Assembly (NCBI GenBank): GCA_030705805.1
Contig: JAUZPY010000003.1
Location: 1 to 48,725, forward strand
Length of the DNA stretch: 48,725 nt
Source: Bacillota bacterium
Lineage (GTDB): Bacteria; Bacillota; Clostridia; CAKSNL01; HGM11501
Direction: 5' to 3'
Under the pieces are notes generated by a model. The model was not told the DNA's origin. It saw only the letters and a list, made by a program, of their open reading frames with translations, and did no database searches. Numbering within the stretch: position 1 is the first letter of the stretch; each line of letters opens with the position of its first letter. Made by a program: the position numbers and the translations under genes. Shown here piece by piece: positions 22,971-31,077 of the stretch.

Positions 22971-24863
22971 TTAACCAAATATCAGATGTCCGTTCTTGAC
23001 AAAGGCATAAGGTCCATTTTCCGTAAGCTCTGTTTTTTCATCTTTAATTGATTTTATGGTTTTCGGCGATATGAATTTATCGGTTCTTCCTATTGCTGCA
23101 AAGCCATTTTTTACCGGTGCAAAAATATACAATTTGTATTCATCGGGAGACGAGAGGGTAACATCAAAGCTTTCATTGCGGCTTAGAATTTTAAGTTCCT
23201 TTGTAAAGTGTTCGTAAACAGCGTATGAGTCATTATCAAGCCCGTCAATGTCGGATATTTTTACAGTAGTATTTACTTCTGCTTCCTTTTCATCAAGGTT
23301 AAGCAGCGCTAAAACGCCATATTCTCCGGCGATATTTTGAAGCTTAAATGCTTTTCCGGATGTTGTCGGATCATTAGTCAGACAATCCTTTGTAGGAACA
23401 CAGGGCTTATCGCACATTAAAATTTTCCCATCATCTGTGGTAAGAGGATCAAGAACCTCCTTTTTACTGCGGCCAATTTCATCGCTGACATAAACAGGAC
23501 CTCCGCTTATAGCGCGCATAAGGCTGTTTTTAATTCCCTGGCCGTCATCTGTCCACCACATATCCCAGTCGCACCAGTAGAATTGCCCCTGTACAAGAGA
23601 ATTGAAGGAACATTGAAGTATATGCTTAGTAAACCAGCTTTTATCTTCGGGTCTAAAATCGTCGGAACAGCGGGAAATAGGGCTGTTTTTGCGGTTCCAC
23701 ATATCCTCACTGCCCATGCCCATACAGTTTATAATGCGATTATCAAAGCGTTCTTTTACAGAGTCCTCCATGCCATCGTGAAATTCTTTAGCAATTTGAC
23801 CGATAGGAGCAAGTCCGGCATAAAAACGTCTGGTCATTGTTTGATTATCTATTTTAACAAAATCCGCTCCGCTTTCTTTGAAATAATCTAAGATTTTATC
23901 ATAGTAGGCTTTTGATTTAGCATATTCCCAAGAGGGAATATAAAGGTCTGACGGTGTTTTAATCAGGTAATCACTTAATAATTTATAAGCTTCTCCGCCT
24001 TCTTTAATTCCGCTCCAATAGCCTGTGGTTGGATACCAAAGCCCTACAGTTAGACCTTCTTGATTCATCTTTTTAATGCAATGTTCAAGGCCGTTAGGGA
24101 ATCTTATAGGATCGGCTTTAAAGCTGTAAAGCTTAGATGCATGGTGTAGCGGCCTCATTTCTTTATATGTAAGATTTGAAAATTCCCTAATTTCACACCA
24201 CATATCATCTATGATAGCCCATTTTACAGGGATCTTTTTCTCTGAAAACTCCATGCATTTTTCTATCAAACCTTGTTCGTTAACCTCCATATGCATGGCG
24301 TCCCAACTGCACCAGCCGAGGTATTCAAAAAGCTCGGGATACTTCCTCTCGGCTCTAACTTTGGTTCCGTTATTTAAAATTTCAGGAGCTGTTCTGACAC
24401 ACTTTTCAGTAAGTATAAATGGATTTTCACCTTCCGCATATACAAAAGCAAGACCTTTACATTCATAAAGTTTATCATATGTTGAAAAAAGGTTGGCAGC
24501 AAGGCCGCTTTCTCCGCCTGCAAGCACACATTTATACTGATCATTAACAACTGGCATAATTACTATAAACCGGCCATCTGTTTTTTCAATATAGAGAGCT
24601 TGAGTTTCTTCGGGTACATCTTTAAGCTCTTTGCCGAAAAAAGGCTTGCACCAGAATTCACAGTACCTATAATCTGAAACATAACTTTTGATTTCTGGAA
24701 TAACATTTATATTAATAGCAACTCCCAAACTTGGGAAAATAGGCTTTTCTGATTCTGCATCAACGGACACGGCGTAAACTCCGTTATGCTCTGAGATTTT
24801 TAAAAAGTTCCCTGAGGTATTCGAACCGTCAGCAAGTCTTAAAGTAGATTTTAAATTTAACAT
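22971..24863 (-). CDS. GH36/raffinose synthase (Sip1)-like glycoside hydrolase
   Basis: A 630-residue enzyme of the alpha-galactosidase/raffinose-synthase clan. GWCSWDAM (183-190) is the Sip1/GH36 signature. The catalytic nucleophile is D339 in DFVKIDN and the acid/base is D401 or D402 in SRCSDDFRPED. The N-terminal 170 residues form a beta-rich domain and the C-terminal 130 a beta-sandwich. There is no signal peptide, so it acts in the cytoplasm, probably hydrolysing or transferring alpha-galactosyl residues from oligosaccharides taken up elsewhere. No sugar transporter is adjacent. AGAAGGTG precedes the ATG. Substrate specificity within the family cannot be read from the sequence. Confidence 0.85.
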   Translation of the reverse strand: MLNLKSTLRLADGSNTSGNFLKISEHNGVYAVSVDAESEKPIFPSLGVAININVIPEIKSYVSDYRYCEFWCKPFFGKELKDVPEETQALYIEKTDGRFIVIMPVVNDQYKCVLAGGESGLAANLFSTYDKLYECKGLAFVYAEGENPFILTEKCVRTAPEILNNGTKVRAERKYPELFEYLGWCSWDAMHMEVNEQGLIEKCMEFSEKKIPVKWAIIDDMWCEIREFSNLTYKEMRPLHHASKLYSFKADPIRFPNGLEHCIKKMNQEGLTVGLWYPTTGYWSGIKEGGEAYKLLSDYLIKTPSDLYIPSWEYAKSKAYYDKILDYFKESGADFVKIDNQTMTRRFYAGLAPIGQIAKEFHDGMEDSVKERFDNRIINCMGMGSEDMWNRKNSPISRCSDDFRPEDKSWFTKHILQCSFNSLVQGQFYWCDWDMWWTDDGQGIKNSLMRAISGGPVYVSDEIGRSKKEVLDPLTTDDGKILMCDKPCVPTKDCLTNDPTTSGKAFKLQNIAGEYGVLALLNLDEKEAEVNTTVKISDIDGLDNDSYAVYEHFTKELKILSRNESFDVTLSSPDEYKLYIFAPVKNGFAAIGRTDKFISPKTIKSIKDEKTELTENGPYAFVKNGHLIFG

Positions 24864-25033
24864 TACATTAGCACCTTCTTAATATTGCATTTTTGACATT
24901 GACCTATTTACTTCTGTACTCCCTGAATTTTTAAAAAATTTTCATCCGGAGTCTTTACCAGCATATATAGTAGATAAACTAATTTTACAATATACAGCTT
25001 TTTTAGTCAATGCTGTTATTTTTTATTTTCTTT

Positions 25034-25132
25034 AAGAAGAGAAGTACTGATATTGCTCCTCTCTCAGAGGCTGTAGAATCTGTAAAATTTGCGCTGAAAG
25101 AAATAGAATTATGCGGCGGTGCGAAGGTATGA
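25034..25132 (+). pseudogene. Possible C-terminal gene fragment
   Basis: A 32-codon frame without a start reads RSTDIAPLSEAVESVKFALK, then EIELCGGAKV and a stop. Composition looks coding and a terminator follows 46 bases later, as if the tail of a deleted gene remained. I do not recognise the family. Confidence 0.3.
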
Positions 25133-25177
25133 TATGTTTAGAATGGTTGTAATTTGCGGTTTATGTAATTAATAGAT

Positions 25178-25216
25178 GCAATAAAAAGCCTTGAAATTTC
25201 AAGGCTTTTTTATTGC
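25178..25216 (+). terminator. Bidirectional intrinsic terminator
   Basis: The hairpin AAAAAGCCTTGAAA/TTTCAAGGCTTTTT, part of a nearly perfect 38-base palindrome, has A and T runs on both sides. It separates the gene fragment from the downstream cluster. Confidence 0.75.
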
Positions 25217-25286
25217 TGAATTTTTTGACTCAAAAGACATTTTTTCGTATTTTAAAGAGAGCTTAACGACTTTTTAGTTAATTATA

Positions 25287-25315
25287 TTGACACTTTTTTA
25301 AAAATAAATTATAAT
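25287..25315 (+). promoter_or_regulatory. Perfect-consensus promoter of the glycolipid/two-component cluster
   Basis: TTGACA (25287-25292), 17 bases, TATAAT (25310-25315): both hexamers and spacing are ideal for sigma-A. Confidence 0.8.
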
Positions 25316-25321
25316 AAAAAT

Positions 25322-25508
25322 ATTAATGTATAATTGCATGTATATCGAATTTTATATAATAAAGCCATAAAACACATGAAAAAAATGGAAATCTTCATAA
25401 TTTTTCAGAAATGTGCATGCTTTAAATTCAGATTTAATATTTAATATAGATTATATATTAATATTATATATTGGTTAAATTAAAAGCCTAAATAGAGGAG
25501 ATGGTTTT
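25322..25508 (+). promoter_or_regulatory. Long AT-rich 5' leader of the glycosyltransferase gene
   Basis: About 187 bases of extremely AT-rich leader separate the expected start site from the TTG at 25509. I find no known riboswitch core; a symmetrical TATATTAATATTATATA run lies at about 25452-25471. The Shine-Dalgarno is AGAGGAGA. Confidence 0.4.
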
Positions 25509-26588
25509 TTGAATATATTGATTTTAACCGGAAGCTTTGGGAATGGACACAACGCGGCAGCAAATGCACTTGCCGAAACGATAGGCAGCGAATTGAAGGG
25601 CTCCCACATATATGTAGAAGACCTTTTCACACACGCATTCAATTCAACAAAGTATGAATATCTATTTCGTGTTATGGTAGAAAAAGGAAAATATTTTTAT
25701 AATATGGTATATAGGCGTACGGAAGATTCAGATCTGGAAAGAAAGATTCCGTTTCATAAATACCTGACGAGAAGCCTCGACCAGCTTATTAAAAAGACTG
25801 ATGCCGATATTATTATTTCAACACTTTGGAGCTGTTCTAAAGTGGTTTCCGAATATAAGCAGGCAAAGAAATGTAATATACCTCTTATAACCTGTATTAC
25901 GGATGTTTCGAGCCACAACGGATGGCTTTATCCTTACACTGATTTTTATATGGCAGCTGCTCCGAAAATCAAAGATGAGCTTATAGAAAAAGGCGTTGAT
26001 CCAAAGTGCATAATCGTAAGCGGTGTGCCTGTACGCAGTGAATTTAAAACGGAAAGCATTAATAAGACGGCTTCAAATGAGAAAAGGCTGCTTATTATGG
26101 GCGGCGGACTAGGTCTTTTGCCGAAATCAAAAGCTTTTTATGAAGAATTGAACAACCTTATCGGTGTGAAAACAACGATTATTACCGGCAACAACAAACA
26201 GCTTTACGACTTGCTTAAAGGTAAATATGAGAACATTGAGGTTCTCGCCTTCGTTCATAATGTTTCACATTATATGAAAAATGCCGATCTTTTGATTTCG
26301 AAGCCGGGCGGAATTACCCTGTTTGAAACAATCTCTGCAGAATTGCCGCTTCTGATGTTCAAGCCCTTCCTGGAGCAGGAAATGAGAAACGGAGAATTTG
26401 TCATGGATAATAATCTGGGCGATGTTCTGTCTACGGATCCCCAGGAATGGATAGCAAGAATACAGCAAATGCTATGGAATGATGAGCTTTTAGATACAAT
26501 AAGCGCCAATATGCATAATTTTAAATCATTGCTGGATTATAGCGGACTGTTCCACCTGCTGCAGCAATATGAGAGACAAATCGCATGA
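25509..26588 (+). CDS. MGDG synthase/UgtP-like glycosyltransferase (GT28)
   Basis: A 359-residue GT-B glycosyltransferase of the monogalactosyldiacylglycerol-synthase/UgtP family. The N-terminal acceptor-binding domain begins ILILTGSFGNGHNAAANALA (3-22), with the family's G-x-GH-x-AA motif. The C-terminal sugar-nucleotide domain includes LLIMGGGLGLLPKS, VLAFVHNVSHYM and SKPGGITLFETISAELPLL, the usual GG-x-T-x-x-E donor site. The enzyme should transfer glucose, galactose or GlcNAc from UDP-sugar to diacylglycerol at the inner membrane face. The start is TTG, fixed by AGAGGAGA eight bases upstream. It overlaps the deacetylase gene by four bases. Confidence 0.88.
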   Translation: MNILILTGSFGNGHNAAANALAETIGSELKGSHIYVEDLFTHAFNSTKYEYLFRVMVEKGKYFYNMVYRRTEDSDLERKIPFHKYLTRSLDQLIKKTDADIIISTLWSCSKVVSEYKQAKKCNIPLITCITDVSSHNGWLYPYTDFYMAAAPKIKDELIEKGVDPKCIIVSGVPVRSEFKTESINKTASNEKRLLIMGGGLGLLPKSKAFYEELNNLIGVKTTIITGNNKQLYDLLKGKYENIEVLAFVHNVSHYMKNADLLISKPGGITLFETISAELPLLMFKPFLEQEMRNGEFVMDNNLGDVLSTDPQEWIARIQQMLWNDELLDTISANMHNFKSLLDYSGLFHLLQQYERQIA

Positions 26589-27286
26589 TTAAAATAATTA
26601 TATACTTTGTTCTCCTGTTTATTGCAATATACTGTTTAATGCCGACGCTTTATTATCTGCTAATCAAAAAGCCTCCTTTTTTCTTTGATAAAAACGATAA
26701 AAAAGTTATGCTTTCGTTTGACGATGGGCCTGATCCCAGGTATACTGACGATTTGTTGGATATACTGAAAAAAAATAATGTGAAGGCAGCATTTTTTGTG
26801 GTTGCCCAAAAGGCGGCCGAAAACCCTGATATAATTCGCAGAATGATTGACGAAGGCCATTTGGTTGGGCTGCATTCCCTTGAACACAAGGATGCATGGC
26901 TCGAAAGCCCTGTATACCAAAAGAGAGACTTTGAGTCCGGATTGGCCATTATGGAGAATCTGGGCTGTAAGATTTCTTTTTATCGGGCACCGTGGGGTCA
27001 TTTGAACCTGACATCCCTTCTGCTTGCCAAAAAGTATAATCTAAAGATAGTTCTTTGGACAGTTATGGTTCAGGATTGGGAAAAACACAGTACAAGCAAA
27101 AGGGTACTGGAGCGCCTCACAAAACAGACAAAGAACGCGAGCATCATTTGTATTCACGATTCAGGCTGCGGAAAAGCAGCGGCAGAAGGTGCGCCTGCAC
27201 AAACAGTGGACGCCGTGGCTCATTTTCTTCCTATGATGCTTACGAAAGGATATGAATTTGTTTTGCCCGAAAAGGGAATCCTATAA
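26585..27286 (+). CDS. Membrane-anchored polysaccharide deacetylase (NodB, CE4)
   Basis: A 233-residue CE4 esterase. An N-terminal hydrophobic segment (residues 3-24) anchors it with the catalytic domain outside. NodB motifs are LSFDDGPDP (catalytic base and metal Asp), HSLEH (metal His pair), FYRAPWG, a Trp in VMVQDW and IHDSG near the C-terminus, so all five are retained. It should remove N-acetyl groups from a surface amino sugar, either peptidoglycan or, given its operon partner, an N-acetylglucosaminyl lipid. The gene overlaps the glycosyltransferase by four bases and precedes the flippase-like gene by 28. Confidence 0.88.
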   Translation: MIKIIIYFVLLFIAIYCLMPTLYYLLIKKPPFFFDKNDKKVMLSFDDGPDPRYTDDLLDILKKNNVKAAFFVVAQKAAENPDIIRRMIDEGHLVGLHSLEHKDAWLESPVYQKRDFESGLAIMENLGCKISFYRAPWGHLNLTSLLLAKKYNLKIVLWTVMVQDWEKHSTSKRVLERLTKQTKNASIICIHDSGCGKAAAEGAPAQTVDAVAHFLPMMLTKGYEFVLPEKGIL

Positions 27287-27314
27287 GATATTTAACTAAT
27301 GATGGAGGCACTTA

Positions 27315-28370
27315 ATGAAAAAAAATAAAACTCTATGGAGCCTCTTTATCTTGATAGCTCTGATTGCTGTTACTTTTTACTATTTAATCAGAAATTATGA
27401 AATTAAAAAACTGATAAATACGATAATGCAGATAAATCCGATTTATTTGGCTGCCGGGCTGCTTTTCATGTTTATCTTCATTGCCAGTGAGGGTCTGGGC
27501 ATACGGGCTTTGCTCAGATCCTTTAATTATAGGCATTCGTACTTAAAATGTCTTAAATATTCATTTCTTGGTTTTTATTATTGCAGCATAATGCCGGTAT
27601 CCGGAGGTCAGCCGGTACAGATTTATTATATGAATAAGGATGAAATTGAAGTTGGCGACGCTTCGCTTTGCATTATGCTGATAACAATCTGTTACCAACT
27701 AGGCATACTACTTACTTGTCTTTTTGCGCTTATCCTCAGATATAACTTTATTATACAAAATCTGGGAGTATTAAAATATTCCTCTCTTCTCGGAGCTATT
27801 ATCAATATTGTTATGGTTTCTCTTTGTATAACGGCTACGTTTCGCAGTAATATTATTGAAAAAGCCATTTCATTTATCATATCTGTTTTATCAAAGATAA
27901 GAGTTATAAAAAACCCGGAAAAAGTGATGGGTAAAATAAAAATTCAGATTGAGAATTTCAGACAAGGAGCTTCATACGTAAAAAGCAACCCAAAGATTTT
28001 ATTGATGACATTGCCTTGCATTGTAATTCAAATATTATCGCGCCTGTCAGTAGCTTACGCAGTATATCGCTCTTTTGGTTTGCATGGCTTTGGCTACTTT
28101 GACATACTTTCTTTGCAGGCGTTTCTTGCACTGGGAGTTGAATATTTGCCTATACCGGGTTCCGTTGGCGTGGCTGAAGCAGGCTTTTACAAGGTGAACA
28201 GCATGATTTTTGGCTCGGAAAGACTGATGTCTGCGACTTTGCTTACACGTGGAATAAGTTATTACGCTTTTCTTCTTATCAGCGGAGGAGTGGCAGTCTA
28301 TACTCACATCAGCCAGACGTTTGTGCAGTTTAAGGGAAAAAAATCAACACATAAAGCTACTCTGCTGTAA
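27315..28370 (+). CDS. Flippase-like LPG-synthase-TM/UPF0104 integral membrane protein
   Basis: A 351-residue membrane protein with about eight helices, of the family TIGR00374/PF03706 (the membrane half of lysylphosphatidylglycerol synthase MprF, and AglD). Motifs are YSFLGFYYCSIMPVSGGQPV with QIYYM near residues 76-100 and LPIPGSVGVAEAGFY near residue 280, both characteristic. MprF's soluble aminoacyl-transferase domain is absent, so lipid flipping rather than lysinylation is the likely role. Following a lipid glycosyltransferase and an exported deacetylase, it is a candidate to move the glycolipid across the membrane. GGAGG precedes the ATG. Confidence 0.82.
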   Translation: MKKNKTLWSLFILIALIAVTFYYLIRNYEIKKLINTIMQINPIYLAAGLLFMFIFIASEGLGIRALLRSFNYRHSYLKCLKYSFLGFYYCSIMPVSGGQPVQIYYMNKDEIEVGDASLCIMLITICYQLGILLTCLFALILRYNFIIQNLGVLKYSSLLGAIINIVMVSLCITATFRSNIIEKAISFIISVLSKIRVIKNPEKVMGKIKIQIENFRQGASYVKSNPKILLMTLPCIVIQILSRLSVAYAVYRSFGLHGFGYFDILSLQAFLALGVEYLPIPGSVGVAEAGFYKVNSMIFGSERLMSATLLTRGISYYAFLLISGGVAVYTHISQTFVQFKGKKSTHKATLL

Positions 28371-28430
28371 TGCGGAAATATCATTATTTGCACTTATGAA
28401 TATATCTATTTATGCAAGGAGGCGAAGTTT

Positions 28431-29126
28431 ATGGACGGCAAGAAAATACTGATAGCAGATGACAATGACGAGATCAGGGAATTTGTACGTGTACTGCTGG
28501 AAAGCGAAGGTTATGAGATAATTGAAGCAACCGACGGGGACGAGGCCGTTCAAAAAACAGACGACAGTGTGGACCTCATCATTTTGGATGTTATGATGCC
28601 TATCAAATCCGGTTTTAAAGCATGTATGGAAATTCGGGATAAAACGAAGGCTCCTATTCTGTTTCTGACCGCTAAAACGCAGGATTCGGATAAGGCCCTG
28701 GGCTTTTCCCTGGGGGGAGACGACTATTTGTCAAAGCCTTTTTCATATACGGAGCTTATCTCAAGAGTTAAAGCCCTTTTGAGGCGCTATTATGTATATC
28801 AGGGTAAGGAATTGGAACAAGATAACGGTTTCCTGAAGATTGGAGATATGAAAATAAGTACAATTGCCAATCAGGTTTTTATTGGTGAAAAGGAGATTTC
28901 TCTTACAGACATTGAATATCGTATTCTTATTCTTATGTCAAAAAACAGAGGTAAAATTTTTTCCGTAGAGAATCTTTATGAAAGTATTTGGAATGAGCCA
29001 TATTTGTACTCATCCAATAATACGGTAATGGTGCATATTAAAAATATCAGAAAAAAAATGGAAGATGACATTCAAAACCCGAAAATTATAAAAACCGTTT
29101 GGGGGAGAGGGTATCGGATTGAATAA
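28431..29126 (+). CDS. OmpR-family response regulator
   Basis: A 231-residue response regulator. The receiver domain (1-120) has the acidic pocket D10/D11, phospho-acceptor D53 in LIILDVMMP, Thr/Ser switch in LFLTAKT and the lysine in YLSKPFS. The C-terminal winged helix (about 135-231) reads SLTDIEYRILILMSKNRGKI, TVMVHIKNIRKKM and WGRGYRIE, typical of OmpR/PhoB. It is separated from the flippase-like gene by 60 bases, has AAGGAGGCG upstream of its ATG, and overlaps the kinase gene by eight bases. It probably regulates the surface-lipid genes ahead of it, which is inferred from position. Confidence 0.93.
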   Translation: MDGKKILIADDNDEIREFVRVLLESEGYEIIEATDGDEAVQKTDDSVDLIILDVMMPIKSGFKACMEIRDKTKAPILFLTAKTQDSDKALGFSLGGDDYLSKPFSYTELISRVKALLRRYYVYQGKELEQDNGFLKIGDMKISTIANQVFIGEKEISLTDIEYRILILMSKNRGKIFSVENLYESIWNEPYLYSSNNTVMVHIKNIRKKMEDDIQNPKIIKTVWGRGYRIE

Positions 29127-30459
29127 GCTAAAATTTGGTATGATGCCATCACGTCTGGGCTTAAAAATATTGTTATATTTTCTTGTCGCTGCTGTTTTTG
29201 CTGTCAGCTCTTATTTAATAATGGATTATTCTTCAAATGATTTGATTTTTTCCCGTTTAAGTGATTCTGAAAATATCAAAAGCCAGACAATGTTGGAACT
29301 GGAGGACTTCCGGTCCTACATAACGGAAAACCAGCTGTCTACAGGTGATACTGATGCCATTAATAGGTGGATATATACAGAAAAATACGTCTTTATGAAT
29401 ATTTACAAGGACGATTATCTTGTTTACAGTTTCAGTAATCCGGACTTTACAACAATCTCATACAAATATAAGTATAGAGCTGATGAGTATATGCCTTTGT
29501 ATCATCGCTTGTATAATGTTGATTTTAAGGATGGCACAGCCCAGGTTGGCATATATCTGCTTGCAGCTTCAAAATATTATGATGTCGCACGTTTAGCCCA
29601 GCTTGCGCTTGCTTTTACATGTTTCATTATCATTTTTCTTCTGCTTATCTCAAGAAAATTCAAATACATCAATAAGCTGCAGAATGAATTAAAGATCATG
29701 GAAAGCGGAGATCTTGACCATTCCATTACTATTAGGGGAAACGATGAAATCTCCTTTCTTGCTCACAACATGGAAATGATGCGAATATCTTTTCTCGAAC
29801 GTATTAAAGACGAAAAAGAGGCTAGACGGGCCAACAGCGAGCTTATCACATCCATATCCCATGATTTGAGAACACCTCTTACAATTCTAATAGGAAATTT
29901 GGATGTTATTGCAAATAAAAAATATAAAACCGAAGAGCAGCTAAACCGTTATATTGAAAACAGCAGAAAAAAAGCCTATCAGCTCAAGGAGCTTTCAGAC
30001 AAGCTATTTGAATATTTTCTTGTATTTGGAAGTGAGTATGAGGAGCCTGAGCTGGAACTTATAGATTGCAGAAAGCTGCTTGCCGGACTGATTGGTGAAT
30101 ATTCACTTTCTTTGGAAGATCAGGGACGTGAAGTCATTGTTTCAGATGATATTCCAAGCTGTGATATTAAAGTTAACCTTATTGCTGTACGCCGTGTTTT
30201 CGATAATCTTTTTAGTAATATATTAAAATATGCCGACCCCGGTTCTCCTGTTTATATATTATTTGATAAAAAGGATAACTATTTATCCATTACGATAAAA
30301 AACACCATTAAAGAAGAGCCTTCAAAGGTGGAAAGCACAAATATTGGACTCACTACGTGTGAAAAGATTATGGCTCAGCATAAAGGCACCTTTTCTGCCA
30401 TAAAAAACGGAAACGAATTTAGCGTTACTATCAGCTTTCCTTACCAAGCGTCGAATTAA
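29119..30459 (+). CDS. Sensor histidine kinase (HAMP-HisKA)
   Basis: A 446-residue membrane kinase. Two membrane helices (about 14-33 and 161-178) bracket an extracellular sensor of about 120 residues without recognisable domain. A HAMP linker (180-235), the HisKA dimerisation domain with phospho-acceptor H248 (TSISHDLRTPLT), and an ATPase domain with NLFSNILKYA (N box) and ESTNIGLTTCEKI (G2) follow. The start is TTG at 29119, eight bases inside the regulator gene, with GGGAGAGGG upstream. A strong terminator at 30614-30669 ends the cluster. The extracellular domain may sense cell-envelope stress, but this is unproven. Confidence 0.92.
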   Translation: MNKLKFGMMPSRLGLKILLYFLVAAVFAVSSYLIMDYSSNDLIFSRLSDSENIKSQTMLELEDFRSYITENQLSTGDTDAINRWIYTEKYVFMNIYKDDYLVYSFSNPDFTTISYKYKYRADEYMPLYHRLYNVDFKDGTAQVGIYLLAASKYYDVARLAQLALAFTCFIIIFLLLISRKFKYINKLQNELKIMESGDLDHSITIRGNDEISFLAHNMEMMRISFLERIKDEKEARRANSELITSISHDLRTPLTILIGNLDVIANKKYKTEEQLNRYIENSRKKAYQLKELSDKLFEYFLVFGSEYEEPELELIDCRKLLAGLIGEYSLSLEDQGREVIVSDDIPSCDIKVNLIAVRRVFDNLFSNILKYADPGSPVYILFDKKDNYLSITIKNTIKEEPSKVESTNIGLTTCEKIMAQHKGTFSAIKNGNEFSVTISFPYQASN

Positions 30460-30613
30460 AAAACACAGCAGTAAGTTGATAATTGATGCCTGCTAGTAAA
30501 ATAATGAATATATAACAAAGCCTTTGAAATGAAAAGAGGAACTTTTGAAGCAATCAGACTTATATCCATGCGTAAGCAAAAATATTTTAAAATAACATTT
30601 AAAAAATACATTT

Positions 30614-30669
30614 ATTACATAAAGCCGGCTGTCCTGAAAATGTTTTCAGGGCAGCCGGCTTTATGTAAT
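30614..30669 (+). terminator. Terminator of the glycolipid/two-component cluster
   Basis: Arms 30614-30640 and 30643-30669 pair over 27 bases with one G-U and a core AAAGCCGGCTG. It is very stable though the downstream T run is weak. Confidence 0.75.
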
Positions 30670-30707
30670 ATATTATGACGCATAAATACACATCTGTCAA
30701 TATTAAT

Positions 30708-30750
30708 AAAGAAAGAACAACTTAGATTGTATCTAAATTGTTCTTTCTTT
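30708..30750 (-). terminator. Terminator of tRNA-Leu
   Basis: Arms 30708-30727 and 30731-30750 match at 19 of 20 positions with a TGT loop. On the minus strand it begins two bases after the tRNA CCA end and runs into TTTCTTTATT. Confidence 0.7.
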
Positions 30751-30752
30751 TC

Positions 30753-30835
30753 TGGTGCAGGCGACAGGACTTGAACCTGCACAGTTTCCCACTAGAACCT
30801 AAATCTAGCGCGTCTGCCAATTCCGCCACGCCTGC
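30753..30835 (-). tRNA. tRNA-Leu (UAG)
   Basis: The reverse complement begins GCAGGCG, has a class II variable arm (TGGGAAACTG region), the anticodon stem/loop CTAGA-TTTAGGT-TCTAG with anticodon TAG, the T-loop GGTTCAAGTCC and ends CGCCTGC-A-CCA. The 83-base length and encoded CCA fit a leucine tRNA. Confidence 0.95.
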
Positions 30836-30950
30836 AAATATAAAACTAAGAATTGTTGCTCGATATCGTAACAAAAAAGCTGAATTTAGCTATTTTGCTA
30901 AAGCTTTAGCCTGTGACTTTTGTGTATTGACACCAAACACAACGAACTAT

Positions 30951-30979
30951 ATTATAAATCAAAAAGCCTCTCTAGTCAA
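30951..30979 (-). promoter_or_regulatory. Probable promoter of tRNA-Leu
   Basis: On the minus strand TTGACT (30979-30974), 17 bases, TATAAT (30956-30951). It gives a precursor leader of about 110 bases before the tRNA. Confidence 0.6.
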
Positions 30980-31002
30980 TAGTTTTAAAGATAAAAAAAA
31001 TC

Positions 31003-31031
31003 TTGATACATATAGAGTTATATGATATACT
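31003..31031 (+). promoter_or_regulatory. Promoter of the secreted repeat protein
   Basis: TTGATA (31003-31008), 17 bases, TATACT (31026-31031). It is nearly back-to-back with the tRNA-Leu promoter. Confidence 0.65.
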
Positions 31032-31077
31032 ACAGAAGTAATAATGTATATTTAGATTTGTAAGAGGTGGTTTTATT

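Larger units (their letters stand above)
24864..25286. other. Intergenic stretch with a gene fragment and a terminator
   Basis: Apart from the fragment at 25034-25132 and the hairpin at 25178-25216, listed separately, nothing recognisable is present. Confidence 0.5.

Noticed and set aside
30529-30678. A 50-codon frame (MKRGTFEAIRLISMRKQKYF...)
   Set aside because: Half of it lies in the terminator hairpin 30614-30669 and it has no ribosome-binding site.
30738-31025. An open plus-strand frame of 95 codons
   Set aside because: It reads antisense through tRNA-Leu(UAG) and the tRNA promoter; no ribosome-binding site and no known family.
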